From contig JAJQIP010000021.1 in the NCBI GenBank assembly GCA_021199145.1, forward strand, positions 1 to 55,125: a stretch of 55,125 bases of DNA. The letters are read 5' to 3'. Shown piece by piece: positions 18,078 through 25,643 of this stretch (the stretch's first letter is position 1; each line of letters starts with the position of its first letter). A program made the translations under genes and the position numbers. The notes under the pieces were generated by a model. That model had not been told where the DNA came from, ran no database searches, and saw nothing but the letters and a program-made list of their open reading frames with translations. Source of the DNA: Porphyromonadaceae bacterium. Its GTDB lineage: Bacteria > Bacteroidota > Bacteroidia > Bacteroidales > UBA11471.

Positions 18078-19925
18078 ATGGAAAAGGAGCAGAAAATCAC
18101 TATCGCCTGCATTGTGAGCAGTATCGTACTCTTGCTCATCAGCTTTTTTTCCCCTCTCCAGGAGAATATCCGTCTTATCCTATATAGTATCGCCTATCTC
18201 CTTGTCGGGGCGGAGATTATTGTCAAAGCGGTACGGAACCTCTTTCATGGCGAACTTTTCGACGAGAATTTCCTGATGTCTGTCGCCACCCTCGGAGCCT
18301 TTGCTATCGGAGAATATCCCGAAGCGGTGGCTGTCATGCTCTTCTACCAAATCGGGGAACTGTTTCAAGATATTGCTGTGGAACGCAGTCGCGCCTCGAT
18401 TACCTCTCTGATGGATATCCGTCCGGACTATGCCAACGTGGAAGATGAACAGAAGGAGTTACGACAAGTCGCTCCCGAGACGGTATTGCCCGGCAGTGTG
18501 ATTGTCGTCAAACCGGGCGAGAAAATTCCGCTCGACGGTATCGTCCTATCCGGGAACTCCTCTCTCGATACCACCGCCCTTACCGGCGAGAGCCGCCCGT
18601 TAGAGGTCTCTGCCGGAGACACCGTTATCAGTGGGAGTCTGAATATGACGGGCATGCTCCGCATCAAGAGTAGCGGCACCTATGGAGAATCGACGGTATC
18701 GCAGATACTTGAGTTGGTCGAGCATGCCGAAACAGGCAAAGCTAAAACCGAGAGATTCATCACCCGATTTGCCCGTTGGTATACCCCTATTGTGGTTATC
18801 CTTGCCGTACTGCTGGCCATCGTCCCGCCGCTGCTGACTGAAGGAGAATGGCTTTTGTGGCTCAACCGGGCGCTCATCTTCCTCGTCATTTCCTGTCCCT
18901 GCGCCTTGGTCGTCTCCGTCCCCCTCACCTTCTTCGCCGGCATTGGAGGCGCTTCCCGACGGGGCATTTTGATTAAAGGGTCGAATTACTTAGAGACCTT
19001 GGCACGTCTCCGTACCGTCGTTTTTGACAAAACAGGGACATTGACTCAAGGAAATTTCTCGGTAACCCGCATCTGTCCCGAGAACTTCTCCAAAGAAATC
19101 ATTCTGGAGCAGGCCGCTTTAGCCGAAGCCTATTCCGACCACCCCGTCGCTCTCTCCCTTCGCCAGGCCTACGCCCAATCCATTGACAAGAAACGGATAA
19201 CAGAGGTTGAGAATCTCTCCGGAGAAGGAATTCGTGCTATCGTAGACGGACAAACCGTTTACTGTGGCAACGAGAGGCTGATGCACCGGATTGGAATCCC
19301 GGTGAGTCCTTGCGAATATACGGGAACGATTATCCACATAAGTATAAATAAAGTATACGGAGGCTTTATCGTCATCACTGATACTGTCAAACCGCAATCG
19401 GCCGAAGCCATCGCTCGTCTCCGGCGGGCTGGCATCGAGGAGATTGTCATGCTTACCGGAGACCGGCAAGAGGTTGCTCACGAAGTGGCCCGCACAATAG
19501 GCATTGAAGAGGTGCATGCCGAACTCTTGCCCATCGACAAAGTACACTGCATCCAATCCTTGCAAAAAGTTAAAGGGGGCAACAACTCCATCGCCTTTGT
19601 CGGTGATGGCATTAACGATGCACCGGTATTGAAACTCTCCGATGTAGGGATTGCCATGGGAGGAATCGGAAGCAGTGCCGCCATCGAAGCCGCCGATGTG
19701 GTATTGATGGACGACAATCCCGAAAAAGTGGCCGAAGGGATTGCACTTTCCCGCAAGACCTTACGTATCGCCCGGCAAAACATTGTCTTCGCCATCAGCA
19801 TAAAAATCCTCGTATTGTTATTGGGGGCATTGGGCATTGCCCATATGTGGGAAGCCATATTTGCCGATGTGGGAGTCACCGTACTGGCCGTGCTCAATGC
19901 CTTGCGGGCCATGCGGAACAAGTAG
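18078..19925 (+). CDS. Heavy-metal P1B-type ATPase, Zn/Cd/Pb exporter type
   Basis: 615-aa membrane pump predicted to export Zn(II)/Cd(II)/Pb(II). The start at 18078 (MEKEQKITIACIVSS) is preferred because it lies after the -7 box; an earlier in-frame ATG at 18030 precedes the predicted transcript start. There is no N-terminal HMA metal-binding domain. Motifs in order: TGES (actuator, about residue 180), membrane CPC in SCPCALVVSVPLT (about 275), DKTGTLTQG phosphorylation site (about 317), SDHPVALSLRQA (HP motif, about 353), GDGINDAP (about 514) and DVGVTVLAVLNALR in the last helix. The DxG in the last helix with CPC points to the P1B-2 (Zn/Cd) group. Adjacent to a Fur-family gene with an operator candidate between them, so probably metal-induced. 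Confidence 0.92.
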   Translation: MEKEQKITIACIVSSIVLLLISFFSPLQENIRLILYSIAYLLVGAEIIVKAVRNLFHGELFDENFLMSVATLGAFAIGEYPEAVAVMLFYQIGELFQDIAVERSRASITSLMDIRPDYANVEDEQKELRQVAPETVLPGSVIVVKPGEKIPLDGIVLSGNSSLDTTALTGESRPLEVSAGDTVISGSLNMTGMLRIKSSGTYGESTVSQILELVEHAETGKAKTERFITRFARWYTPIVVILAVLLAIVPPLLTEGEWLLWLNRALIFLVISCPCALVVSVPLTFFAGIGGASRRGILIKGSNYLETLARLRTVVFDKTGTLTQGNFSVTRICPENFSKEIILEQAALAEAYSDHPVALSLRQAYAQSIDKKRITEVENLSGEGIRAIVDGQTVYCGNERLMHRIGIPVSPCEYTGTIIHISINKVYGGFIVITDTVKPQSAEAIARLRRAGIEEIVMLTGDRQEVAHEVARTIGIEEVHAELLPIDKVHCIQSLQKVKGGNNSIAFVGDGINDAPVLKLSDVGIAMGGIGSSAAIEAADVVLMDDNPEKVAEGIALSRKTLRIARQNIVFAISIKILVLLLGALGIAHMWEAIFADVGVTVLAVLNALRAMRNK

Positions 19926-19952
19926 GGACATCCCCATATTTTCAAAAAACAG

Positions 19953-19991
19953 GGCTATTGCTTGCATAATTTCCAAAAATAGCCTTATTTT
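19953..19991 (+). terminator. Terminator of the ATPase gene overlapping the metK promoter
   Basis: Stem GGCTATT (19953-19959) / AATAGCC (19978-19984), followed directly by TTATTTT. The T tract is the same sequence as the metK -7 region, so termination and initiation elements overlap. Confidence 0.55.
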
Positions 19992-19992
19992 G
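19962..19992 (+). promoter_or_regulatory. metK-metY promoter
   Basis: TTG at 19962-19964 and a near-consensus -7 TTATTTTG at 19985-19992 with a 20-base spacer. The expected start near 19999 places the SAM-II aptamer at the very 5' end of the transcript. Confidence 0.5.
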
Positions 19993-20002
19993 CAGCACTG
20001 AT

Positions 20003-20053
20003 ATGTGGATGGATTTGGCTGCTTGCAACCACATTAAAAAACTGCTAAAAGGG
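20003..20053 (+). ncRNA. SAM-II riboswitch (metA-motif RNA) controlling metK-metY
   Basis: The segment aligns by eye to the SAM-II consensus: stem TGTGG (20004-20008) / CCACA (20029-20033), loop with GGATTT and ending CTTGCAA (20022-20028), A-rich joiner, then the conserved 3' segment CTGCTAAAAGGG (20042-20053), which matches the GCUAAAAAGGG end of SAM-II RNAs. It binds S-adenosylmethionine and usually lowers expression when SAM is plentiful. Position just after the predicted transcription start and about 97 bases before metK fits feedback control of SAM synthetase and methionine-cycle genes. Confidence 0.85.
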
Positions 20054-20149
20054 TAACCCTCAATCTTCGGCACTTCCGCTGAAATTATTTCCATACTTTT
20101 TTACAGGGCCATCTCTTATCGGGGATTATTTTTTATAAAACCCTAAGAA

Positions 20150-21439
20150 ATGAACTATCTATTTACCTCTGAATCTGTATCCGAAGGGCACCCCGACAAG
20201 GTGGCCGACCAGATTTCCGATGCCCTCCTCGATGAATTTCTCGCCTATGACCCCCAATCGAAAGTAGCCTGTGAAACCTTGGTTACGACAGGGCAAGTCG
20301 TCCTGGCCGGGGAGGTGAAATCGAAAGCCTACATCGATTTGCACGAGGTGGCACGGCGAGTCATCAACCGCATCGGATATACGCACAGTGAATATAAGTT
20401 CGACGGCGATTCGTGCGGCGTATTCTCGGCCATACACGAACAGTCTCCCGATATCAACAGAGGGGTGGAACGCTCCGACAGTCTGAATCAAGGGGCCGGA
20501 GACCAAGGCATCATCTTCGGTTATGCCTGCAACGAGACCGACAACTACATGCCTCTCCCGCTCGACCTCGCCCACCTGCTTTTGCGGGAATTGGCCGCCG
20601 TCCGTCGGGAAGGGAAGGAGATGACCTATCTCCGTCCCGATGCCAAATCGCAAGTGACCGTAGAATATGATGAGAAACACCGGCCGGTACGTATCCACAC
20701 CATCGTGCTCTCGACCCAACACGATGAATTTATTCTCCCGACCGACAATACCCCCGAAGCACAAGCCAAAGCCGACCAAGCTATGGTCGAGCGTATAACC
20801 GAAGATGTACGCCACATCCTGTTGCCTCGAGTCATTTCCCAACTCCCTCCCCGAACCCAGGTTCTCTTCGATGACACCCTTATCCTCTATGTCAATCCTA
20901 CGGGGAAATTCGTCATTGGGGGACCCAACGGGGACACCGGACTGACGGGACGGAAAATCATTGTCGACACCTATGGAGGGAAAGGCGCCCATGGAGGAGG
21001 AGCCTTCTCCGGCAAAGACCCTTCCAAAGTAGACCGTTCGGCCGCCTATGCCGCCCGACATATCGCCAAGAATATGGTAGCGGCCGGCATGGCCGATGAG
21101 GTGCTCCTGCAAATCTCTTACGCTATCGGAGTGGCAGAACCCATTAGTCTCTTTGTCAATACCTACGGGACCTCTCATCTCTCCCTGAGTGATGCCGAGA
21201 TTGCCCGAAAAATCAGTGAAATCTTCGATTTACGGCCCAAAGCCATTGAAGAGAAGCTCAAACTGCGTCATCCCATCTACGAAGAGACAGCGGCCTACGG
21301 CCATATGGGGCGTAAACCCCGCACCGTGCATAAGATATTCAAATCCCGTTACGAAAAACCCGTCGAAACCGATGTCGAACTCTTCACGTGGGAAAAGCTT
21401 GATTACGTCGAGACATTGAGACAAAAATTCGCCTTATAA
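20150..21439 (+). CDS. metK: S-adenosylmethionine synthetase
   Basis: Makes S-adenosylmethionine from methionine and ATP. The 429-aa protein begins with the canonical SESVSEGHPDKVADQISDAL (residues 6-25) and has GDQGIIFGYACNET (about 119-132, including the hexapeptide region), the GGPNGDTGLTGRKIIVDTYG active-site run (about 260-280) and GAHGGGAFSGKDPSKVDRSA (about 283-302). It is about 40 residues longer than the E. coli enzyme, as usual in Bacteroidetes. The gene lies behind a SAM-II riboswitch, so its product's product feeds back on it. metY begins 24 bases after the stop and is probably co-transcribed. Confidence 0.97.
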   Translation: MNYLFTSESVSEGHPDKVADQISDALLDEFLAYDPQSKVACETLVTTGQVVLAGEVKSKAYIDLHEVARRVINRIGYTHSEYKFDGDSCGVFSAIHEQSPDINRGVERSDSLNQGAGDQGIIFGYACNETDNYMPLPLDLAHLLLRELAAVRREGKEMTYLRPDAKSQVTVEYDEKHRPVRIHTIVLSTQHDEFILPTDNTPEAQAKADQAMVERITEDVRHILLPRVISQLPPRTQVLFDDTLILYVNPTGKFVIGGPNGDTGLTGRKIIVDTYGGKGAHGGGAFSGKDPSKVDRSAAYAARHIAKNMVAAGMADEVLLQISYAIGVAEPISLFVNTYGTSHLSLSDAEIARKISEIFDLRPKAIEEKLKLRHPIYEETAAYGHMGRKPRTVHKIFKSRYEKPVETDVELFTWEKLDYVETLRQKFAL

Positions 21440-21463
21440 ATTAACGTTTAAATATCCACTGAT

Positions 21464-22747
21464 ATGAGCGATACACAACATTTACATCCAGAGACCATCT
21501 GCGTACAAGGTTGCTGGAATCCCCGCAAGGGAGAACCCCGTATTGTGCCCATCTACCAAAGCACGACTTTCCGCTATGAAACCAGTGAACAGATGGCGCA
21601 ACTCTTCGACCTGAAAGAGTCCGGATATTTCTATTCCCGATTACAAAACCCCAACAACGATGTCGTTGCCGCCAAAATAGCCCAACTGGAAGGGGGTGTA
21701 GGAGCCATGCTGACCTCATCGGGACAGACGGCCAACTTTTATGCCGTATTCAATATCTGTGAGGCAGGAGACCACTTTATCTCCTCTTCCACCATTTATG
21801 GAGGGACTTTCAACCTCTTTGGGGTTACGATGAAAAAACTCGGTATAGAGGTGACCTTTGTGGACCCTGACGCTGACGAGGCGACCATCGAAGCGGCTTT
21901 CCGCCCCAATACCAAACTCATCTTCGGAGAGACCCTTTCCAATCCGGGCGTTCATGTGCTCGACATAGAGAAGTTCGCCCACATTGCCCATCACCATGGA
22001 GTACCTTTAATCGTGGACAATACCTTCGCCACCCCCATCAACTGCCGGCCTTTCGAATGGGGAGCCGACATCGTCACCCACTCGACCACCAAGTATATGG
22101 ACGGTCACGCCACCTGTATCGGCGGAGCCGTTGTCGACAGCGGGAATTTCGATTGGGAAGCCCATGCGGACAAATTCCCCGGCTTGACCCGTCCCGATGA
22201 ATCCTATCACGGCCTTATCTATGCCCAGGCCTTCGGGAAAATGGCCTATATCACCAAAGCCACAGTACAACTCATGCGGGACTTCGGATCCATCCAAGCT
22301 CCTCAAAATGCGTTCTTGATAAATCTCGGACTGGAGACCCTGCACCTGCGCATGGCCCGTCACTGTGAGAACGCCCAGAAAGTGGCGGAGTTCCTGCGCA
22401 CCTGTTCCAAAGTCGCCTGGGTCAATTATCCGGGTCTGAAAGAGGATAAATACTATGCCTTGGCCCAGAAATATATGCCCAACGGCACTTGCGGAGTGGT
22501 CACTTTCGGTGTGAAAGGCTCCCGTCAAGAGGCTCTCGATTTCATCGACCGGCTGAAGTTCATCGCCATTGTCACCCATGTGGCCGATGTGCGTACCTGC
22601 ATCCTGCATCCGGCCAGCCACACCCACCGTCAGCTCAGTGACGAGCAGCTGATTGCCGCCGGAGTGAGTCCCGATTTGATACGGCTCTCTGTCGGGATTG
22701 AAAATGTCGATGACATCATTGCCGACTTGAAACAGGCCTTTACCTAA
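21464..22747 (+). CDS. metY: O-acetylhomoserine sulfhydrylase (O-acetylhomoserine aminocarboxypropyltransferase)
   Basis: PLP enzyme of the Cys/Met-metabolism family that makes homocysteine (or methionine) from O-acetylhomoserine and sulfide (or methanethiol). The 427-aa length is typical of MetY. Visible are ETICVQGCWNPRKGEPRIVP at the N terminus, the cofactor-site YFYSRLQNPN, GGVGAMLTSSGQTANFYA, and the PLP-lysine motif HSTTKYMDGHATCIGG (about residues 205-220). The C-terminal domain ends with RLSVGIENVDDIIADLKQA. Its place behind metK and a shared SAM-II riboswitch suggests joint repression by SAM. A strong terminator follows. Confidence 0.93.
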   Translation: MSDTQHLHPETICVQGCWNPRKGEPRIVPIYQSTTFRYETSEQMAQLFDLKESGYFYSRLQNPNNDVVAAKIAQLEGGVGAMLTSSGQTANFYAVFNICEAGDHFISSSTIYGGTFNLFGVTMKKLGIEVTFVDPDADEATIEAAFRPNTKLIFGETLSNPGVHVLDIEKFAHIAHHHGVPLIVDNTFATPINCRPFEWGADIVTHSTTKYMDGHATCIGGAVVDSGNFDWEAHADKFPGLTRPDESYHGLIYAQAFGKMAYITKATVQLMRDFGSIQAPQNAFLINLGLETLHLRMARHCENAQKVAEFLRTCSKVAWVNYPGLKEDKYYALAQKYMPNGTCGVVTFGVKGSRQEALDFIDRLKFIAIVTHVADVRTCILHPASHTHRQLSDEQLIAAGVSPDLIRLSVGIENVDDIIADLKQAFT

Positions 22748-22768
22748 GGCTTTATATTCCCGTTTTTA

Positions 22769-22806
22769 GGGCAGGAGACTTGGCCCTCTCCTGCCCTGAT
22801 TTCTTT
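22769..22806 (+). terminator. Intrinsic terminator of the metK-metY operon
   Basis: Perfect 10-bp stem GGGCAGGAGA (22769-22778) / TCTCCTGCCC (22787-22796) with an 8-base loop, followed by TGATTTCTTT. Confidence 0.8.
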
Positions 22807-22881
22807 GTATTCCCTGTTCTCGACAAATAGACGAAGGGAATATTTATGAGGAAAAGGGACAAAGGAATCCTATTTTTTGTG

Positions 22882-22889
22882 TATGTTTG
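22882..22889 (+). promoter_or_regulatory. -7 promoter box for the DUF4369 lipoprotein gene
   Basis: TATGTTTG matches TAnnTTTG, 26 bases before the ATG at 22916. Confidence 0.6.
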
Positions 22890-22915
22890 TACAATAGAGT
22901 CGTTCACGAAGAGAC

Positions 22916-24073
22916 ATGAAACCCGTTTATCCCCTTATTTCCCTTTGGCTGTTACTCCTGATCGCCTGTAGCGGAGAGAAAAAGAGCCAAGCGTTTTCGC
23001 TCACGGCGGAATTCGATGTACCGGACCGGAGTTATCTCTATTTTTGGCAAGAGGAGTACAAGACGGGTATCTCCCTCGATTCGGTCCTGGTCCAAAAGGG
23101 GAAAGCCGTCTATCAGGGCAGTTGTGAAGATTTGGCCCGCATTGAAATCACCACCGAAGCGGGAGAACGGTTACTCTCGCTCTATGTCAAGAACGGAGAC
23201 CGGATAAAGATGAAAGGGCATATTGCCGCTCCCTACGAAATCACTTTCAGCGGCACCCCCGAACAGGAACTTATCGGGAAATTCCGCAACGACAACCACA
23301 CGTTGTTGAGCCGGGTGGACGAAGGAGACCGTCGTTTCTTCTCCCATTTGGGTGACACGCTATATCGGGACAGTCTGACCGCCTTGCGGGATACGCTGCA
23401 CCAGCGGGTCATCGATTTCGCCCTGGTCCATCCCGACTCCTACGCCTCCACCCTGCTTATTTATGACTATCTGCTTGCCCCCGAAACGGTCGAGACCGTC
23501 GACACCCTCCTGCGGGATTTGGCCCCCGAAGCGAAGCCGGTATCCCTGTTGGCCAAGACCGAACTCTATCTGACCACGATGCGGAAAAATCCGACAGGCA
23601 AAGTAATGCCCCACATGACTTTCCGCACCTCGACCGACAGCAGTATCACCACCAGCGGTTTCCGACGGAATACCACCCTTCTGACCGTATGGGCGACCTA
23701 TGATTCCCTCTCCCGCCGGCAGATGCAGGTATTAAAATTCCTCCGGCAGAAATACTCCCCCTCCTTCCTTCGTATTGTAAGCGTAGCGTTAGACAATGAT
23801 GAGGAACAGTGGCGGGAAGTATTACGCAACGACTCGCTTGAAGGTTGGCCGCAATGTCTCCTTCGGGAGGGGTGGAATGCCAACCAAGTCGACAACCTCG
23901 GTGTGCAGACCCTACCGGCGACATTTGTCCTCAATGGTTCAGGACGCATTGTGGCCAAGAATCTGTACGATGAGGCTCTTGTAGAGGCGGTAGACAACAG
24001 TGTCGCCCTCGTAGGAGAAGATACGGTGAAAACCGTCCCGTCGACCCCATCCAAAAACCGTCCTAAAAAGTAA
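22916..24073 (+). CDS. DUF4369/thioredoxin-like lipoprotein without CxxC
   Basis: 385-aa envelope lipoprotein. The signal MKPVYPLISLWLLLLIACSG has a lipobox ending at Cys18. Residues about 27-120 match the DUF4369 beta domain that precedes TlpA/ResA-type thioredoxins in Bacteroidetes (YLYFWQEEYKTGISLDSVLV). The C-terminal part (about 225-365) has the thioredoxin-like strand pattern and the late cis-Pro site LPATFVLNGSGRIVAKN. The expected WC-x-x-C active site is replaced by VWATYDSLSRRQ, so no redox cysteines are present. It therefore cannot act as a conventional disulfide reductase; a binding or scaffold role is possible. The YifB gene starts 7 bases after the stop. Confidence 0.82.
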   Translation: MKPVYPLISLWLLLLIACSGEKKSQAFSLTAEFDVPDRSYLYFWQEEYKTGISLDSVLVQKGKAVYQGSCEDLARIEITTEAGERLLSLYVKNGDRIKMKGHIAAPYEITFSGTPEQELIGKFRNDNHTLLSRVDEGDRRFFSHLGDTLYRDSLTALRDTLHQRVIDFALVHPDSYASTLLIYDYLLAPETVETVDTLLRDLAPEAKPVSLLAKTELYLTTMRKNPTGKVMPHMTFRTSTDSSITTSGFRRNTTLLTVWATYDSLSRRQMQVLKFLRQKYSPSFLRIVSVALDNDEEQWREVLRNDSLEGWPQCLLREGWNANQVDNLGVQTLPATFVLNGSGRIVAKNLYDEALVEAVDNSVALVGEDTVKTVPSTPSKNRPKK

Positions 24074-24080
24074 ACCCATC

Positions 24081-25619
24081 ATGTTGGTCAAAGTATTCGG
24101 AGCCGCCATGCAAGGCATTGATGCCCTTACCGTCACCATCGAGGTAGACTGTTCGCAAGGCATCCATTTCTATATGGTAGGACTGGCCGACACCGCCGTG
24201 AAAGAGAGTCACGAACGTATCCGCTCGGCCTTGCAACACAACGGCTACACCTTTCCCCGCCGTCAACTGATTATCAACCTTTCCCCGGCCGATATACGCA
24301 AGGAGGGGTCGGCCTACGACCTTCCTTTGGCCATCGGCATCCTGGCCGCCGCAGAAAAGATTTCCGCCGACAAACTCAGCCGGTTTATGGTCATGGGAGA
24401 ACTTTCGCTCGACGGTTCCATCCTCCCCATCCGAGGCGCCCTGCCCATCGCCATACAAGCCCGAGCCCAAGGATTCGAAGGACTGATTGTCCCCAAAGCC
24501 AATGTCCGTGAGGCGGCGGTGGTAGACCGTCTGACCGTCTATGGAGTAGAAAACCTCAAGGAGGTCATTGATTTTTTCAACGGAATGGGAGAACTCCAAC
24601 CGACCGTCATTGACACCCGAGCCGAATTTTTCGCTTCGCAGAATAATTTTGACCTGGATTTTGCCGATGTCAAAGGACAGGAAAATGTGAAACGGGCCTT
24701 TGAAGTAGCGGCCGCCGGAGGGCACAACCTCATCATGATTGGTCCGCCGGGAGCCGGAAAATCGATGATGGCCAAACGCATCTCCACCATACTGCCGCCC
24801 CTCACCCTGCACGAAGCCCTCGAAACGACGAAGATACACTCCGTAGCGGGCAAAATGGCCCGCTACAGTTCGTTGCTTACGCAACGTCCTTTCCGTGCTC
24901 CGCACCATACCATCTCCAGTGTTGCCTTGGTCGGGGGAGGCTCCTTTCCCCAACCCGGTGAAATCTCCCTCGCCCACAACGGGGTACTCTTCCTTGACGA
25001 ATTACCCGAATTTTCCCGTCAGGTACTCGAAGTCCTGCGGCAGCCCCTCGAAGACCGCAAAATTGTCGTCTCCCGAGCCAAGTACACCATCGAATACCCT
25101 GCCAGTGTCATGCTCATCGCCTCGATGAATCCTTGCCCCTGTGGGTATTACAACCATCCTGAGAAGAAATGTATCTGTCCTCCGGGGGCCGTACGGCGTT
25201 ACCTCAACCGCATCTCCGGACCGTTGCTCGACCGCATCGACATACAGATAGAGATTGTCCCTGTCCCCTTCGATAAGATTTCCGACACCCGACAAGGAGA
25301 GAGCAGTGCCGCCATCCGGGAACGGGTTCTCCGAGCCCGTGAAATTCAGAGCAAGCGGTTCCAGAACCTCCCCGGCATCTACTGCAACGCCCAGATGGAG
25401 AGCCGCCAACTGCGTACCTATGCCGTTCCCGATGCCACCGGTCTCGCCCTCTTACAGACCGCCATGAAGCAACTCCACCTCTCGGCACGGGCCTACGACC
25501 GCATTCTGAAGGTCTCCCGCACCATTGCCGACTTAGCCGGCAGTGAGGGGATACTCCCAGCCCATATCGCCGAAGCCATCACCTACCGCAACCTCGATCG
25601 GGAAAATTGGGCCGGATAA
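24081..25619 (+). CDS. comM: YifB/ComM-family Mg-chelatase-like AAA+ ATPase
   Basis: 512-aa AAA+ helicase-like protein; the ComM homologue promotes branch migration during integration of transformed DNA, and the role in non-competent bacteria is less clear. The N-terminal ChlI-like domain (MLVKVFGAAMQGIDALTVTIE) is followed by the AAA+ core with Walker A GPPGAGKSMMAKR (about residues 221-233), the RAPHHTISSVALVGGG loop, Walker B-like GVLFLDELPEF (about 302-312), and the cysteine cluster CPCGYYNHPEKKCICPP (about 352-368). The C-terminal lid is SARAYDRILKVSRTIADLAG. Length is normal. It ends 24 bases from convergent recG. Confidence 0.93.
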   Translation: MLVKVFGAAMQGIDALTVTIEVDCSQGIHFYMVGLADTAVKESHERIRSALQHNGYTFPRRQLIINLSPADIRKEGSAYDLPLAIGILAAAEKISADKLSRFMVMGELSLDGSILPIRGALPIAIQARAQGFEGLIVPKANVREAAVVDRLTVYGVENLKEVIDFFNGMGELQPTVIDTRAEFFASQNNFDLDFADVKGQENVKRAFEVAAAGGHNLIMIGPPGAGKSMMAKRISTILPPLTLHEALETTKIHSVAGKMARYSSLLTQRPFRAPHHTISSVALVGGGSFPQPGEISLAHNGVLFLDELPEFSRQVLEVLRQPLEDRKIVVSRAKYTIEYPASVMLIASMNPCPCGYYNHPEKKCICPPGAVRRYLNRISGPLLDRIDIQIEIVPVPFDKISDTRQGESSAAIRERVLRAREIQSKRFQNLPGIYCNAQMESRQLRTYAVPDATGLALLQTAMKQLHLSARAYDRILKVSRTIADLAGSEGILPAHIAEAITYRNLDRENWAG

Positions 25620-25643
25620 TATAAATACACAAGAAGAATTTAC

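Noticed and set aside
20159..21178. Minus-strand frame of 339 codons inside metK
   Set aside because: Shadow of metK with no family resemblance.
22916..24073. Calling the DUF4369 lipoprotein a thiol:disulfide oxidoreductase
   Set aside because: The active-site cysteines are missing.
24063..24977. Minus-strand frame of 304 codons inside comM
   Set aside because: Gly/Asp-rich shadow translation opposite a well-supported ATPase.
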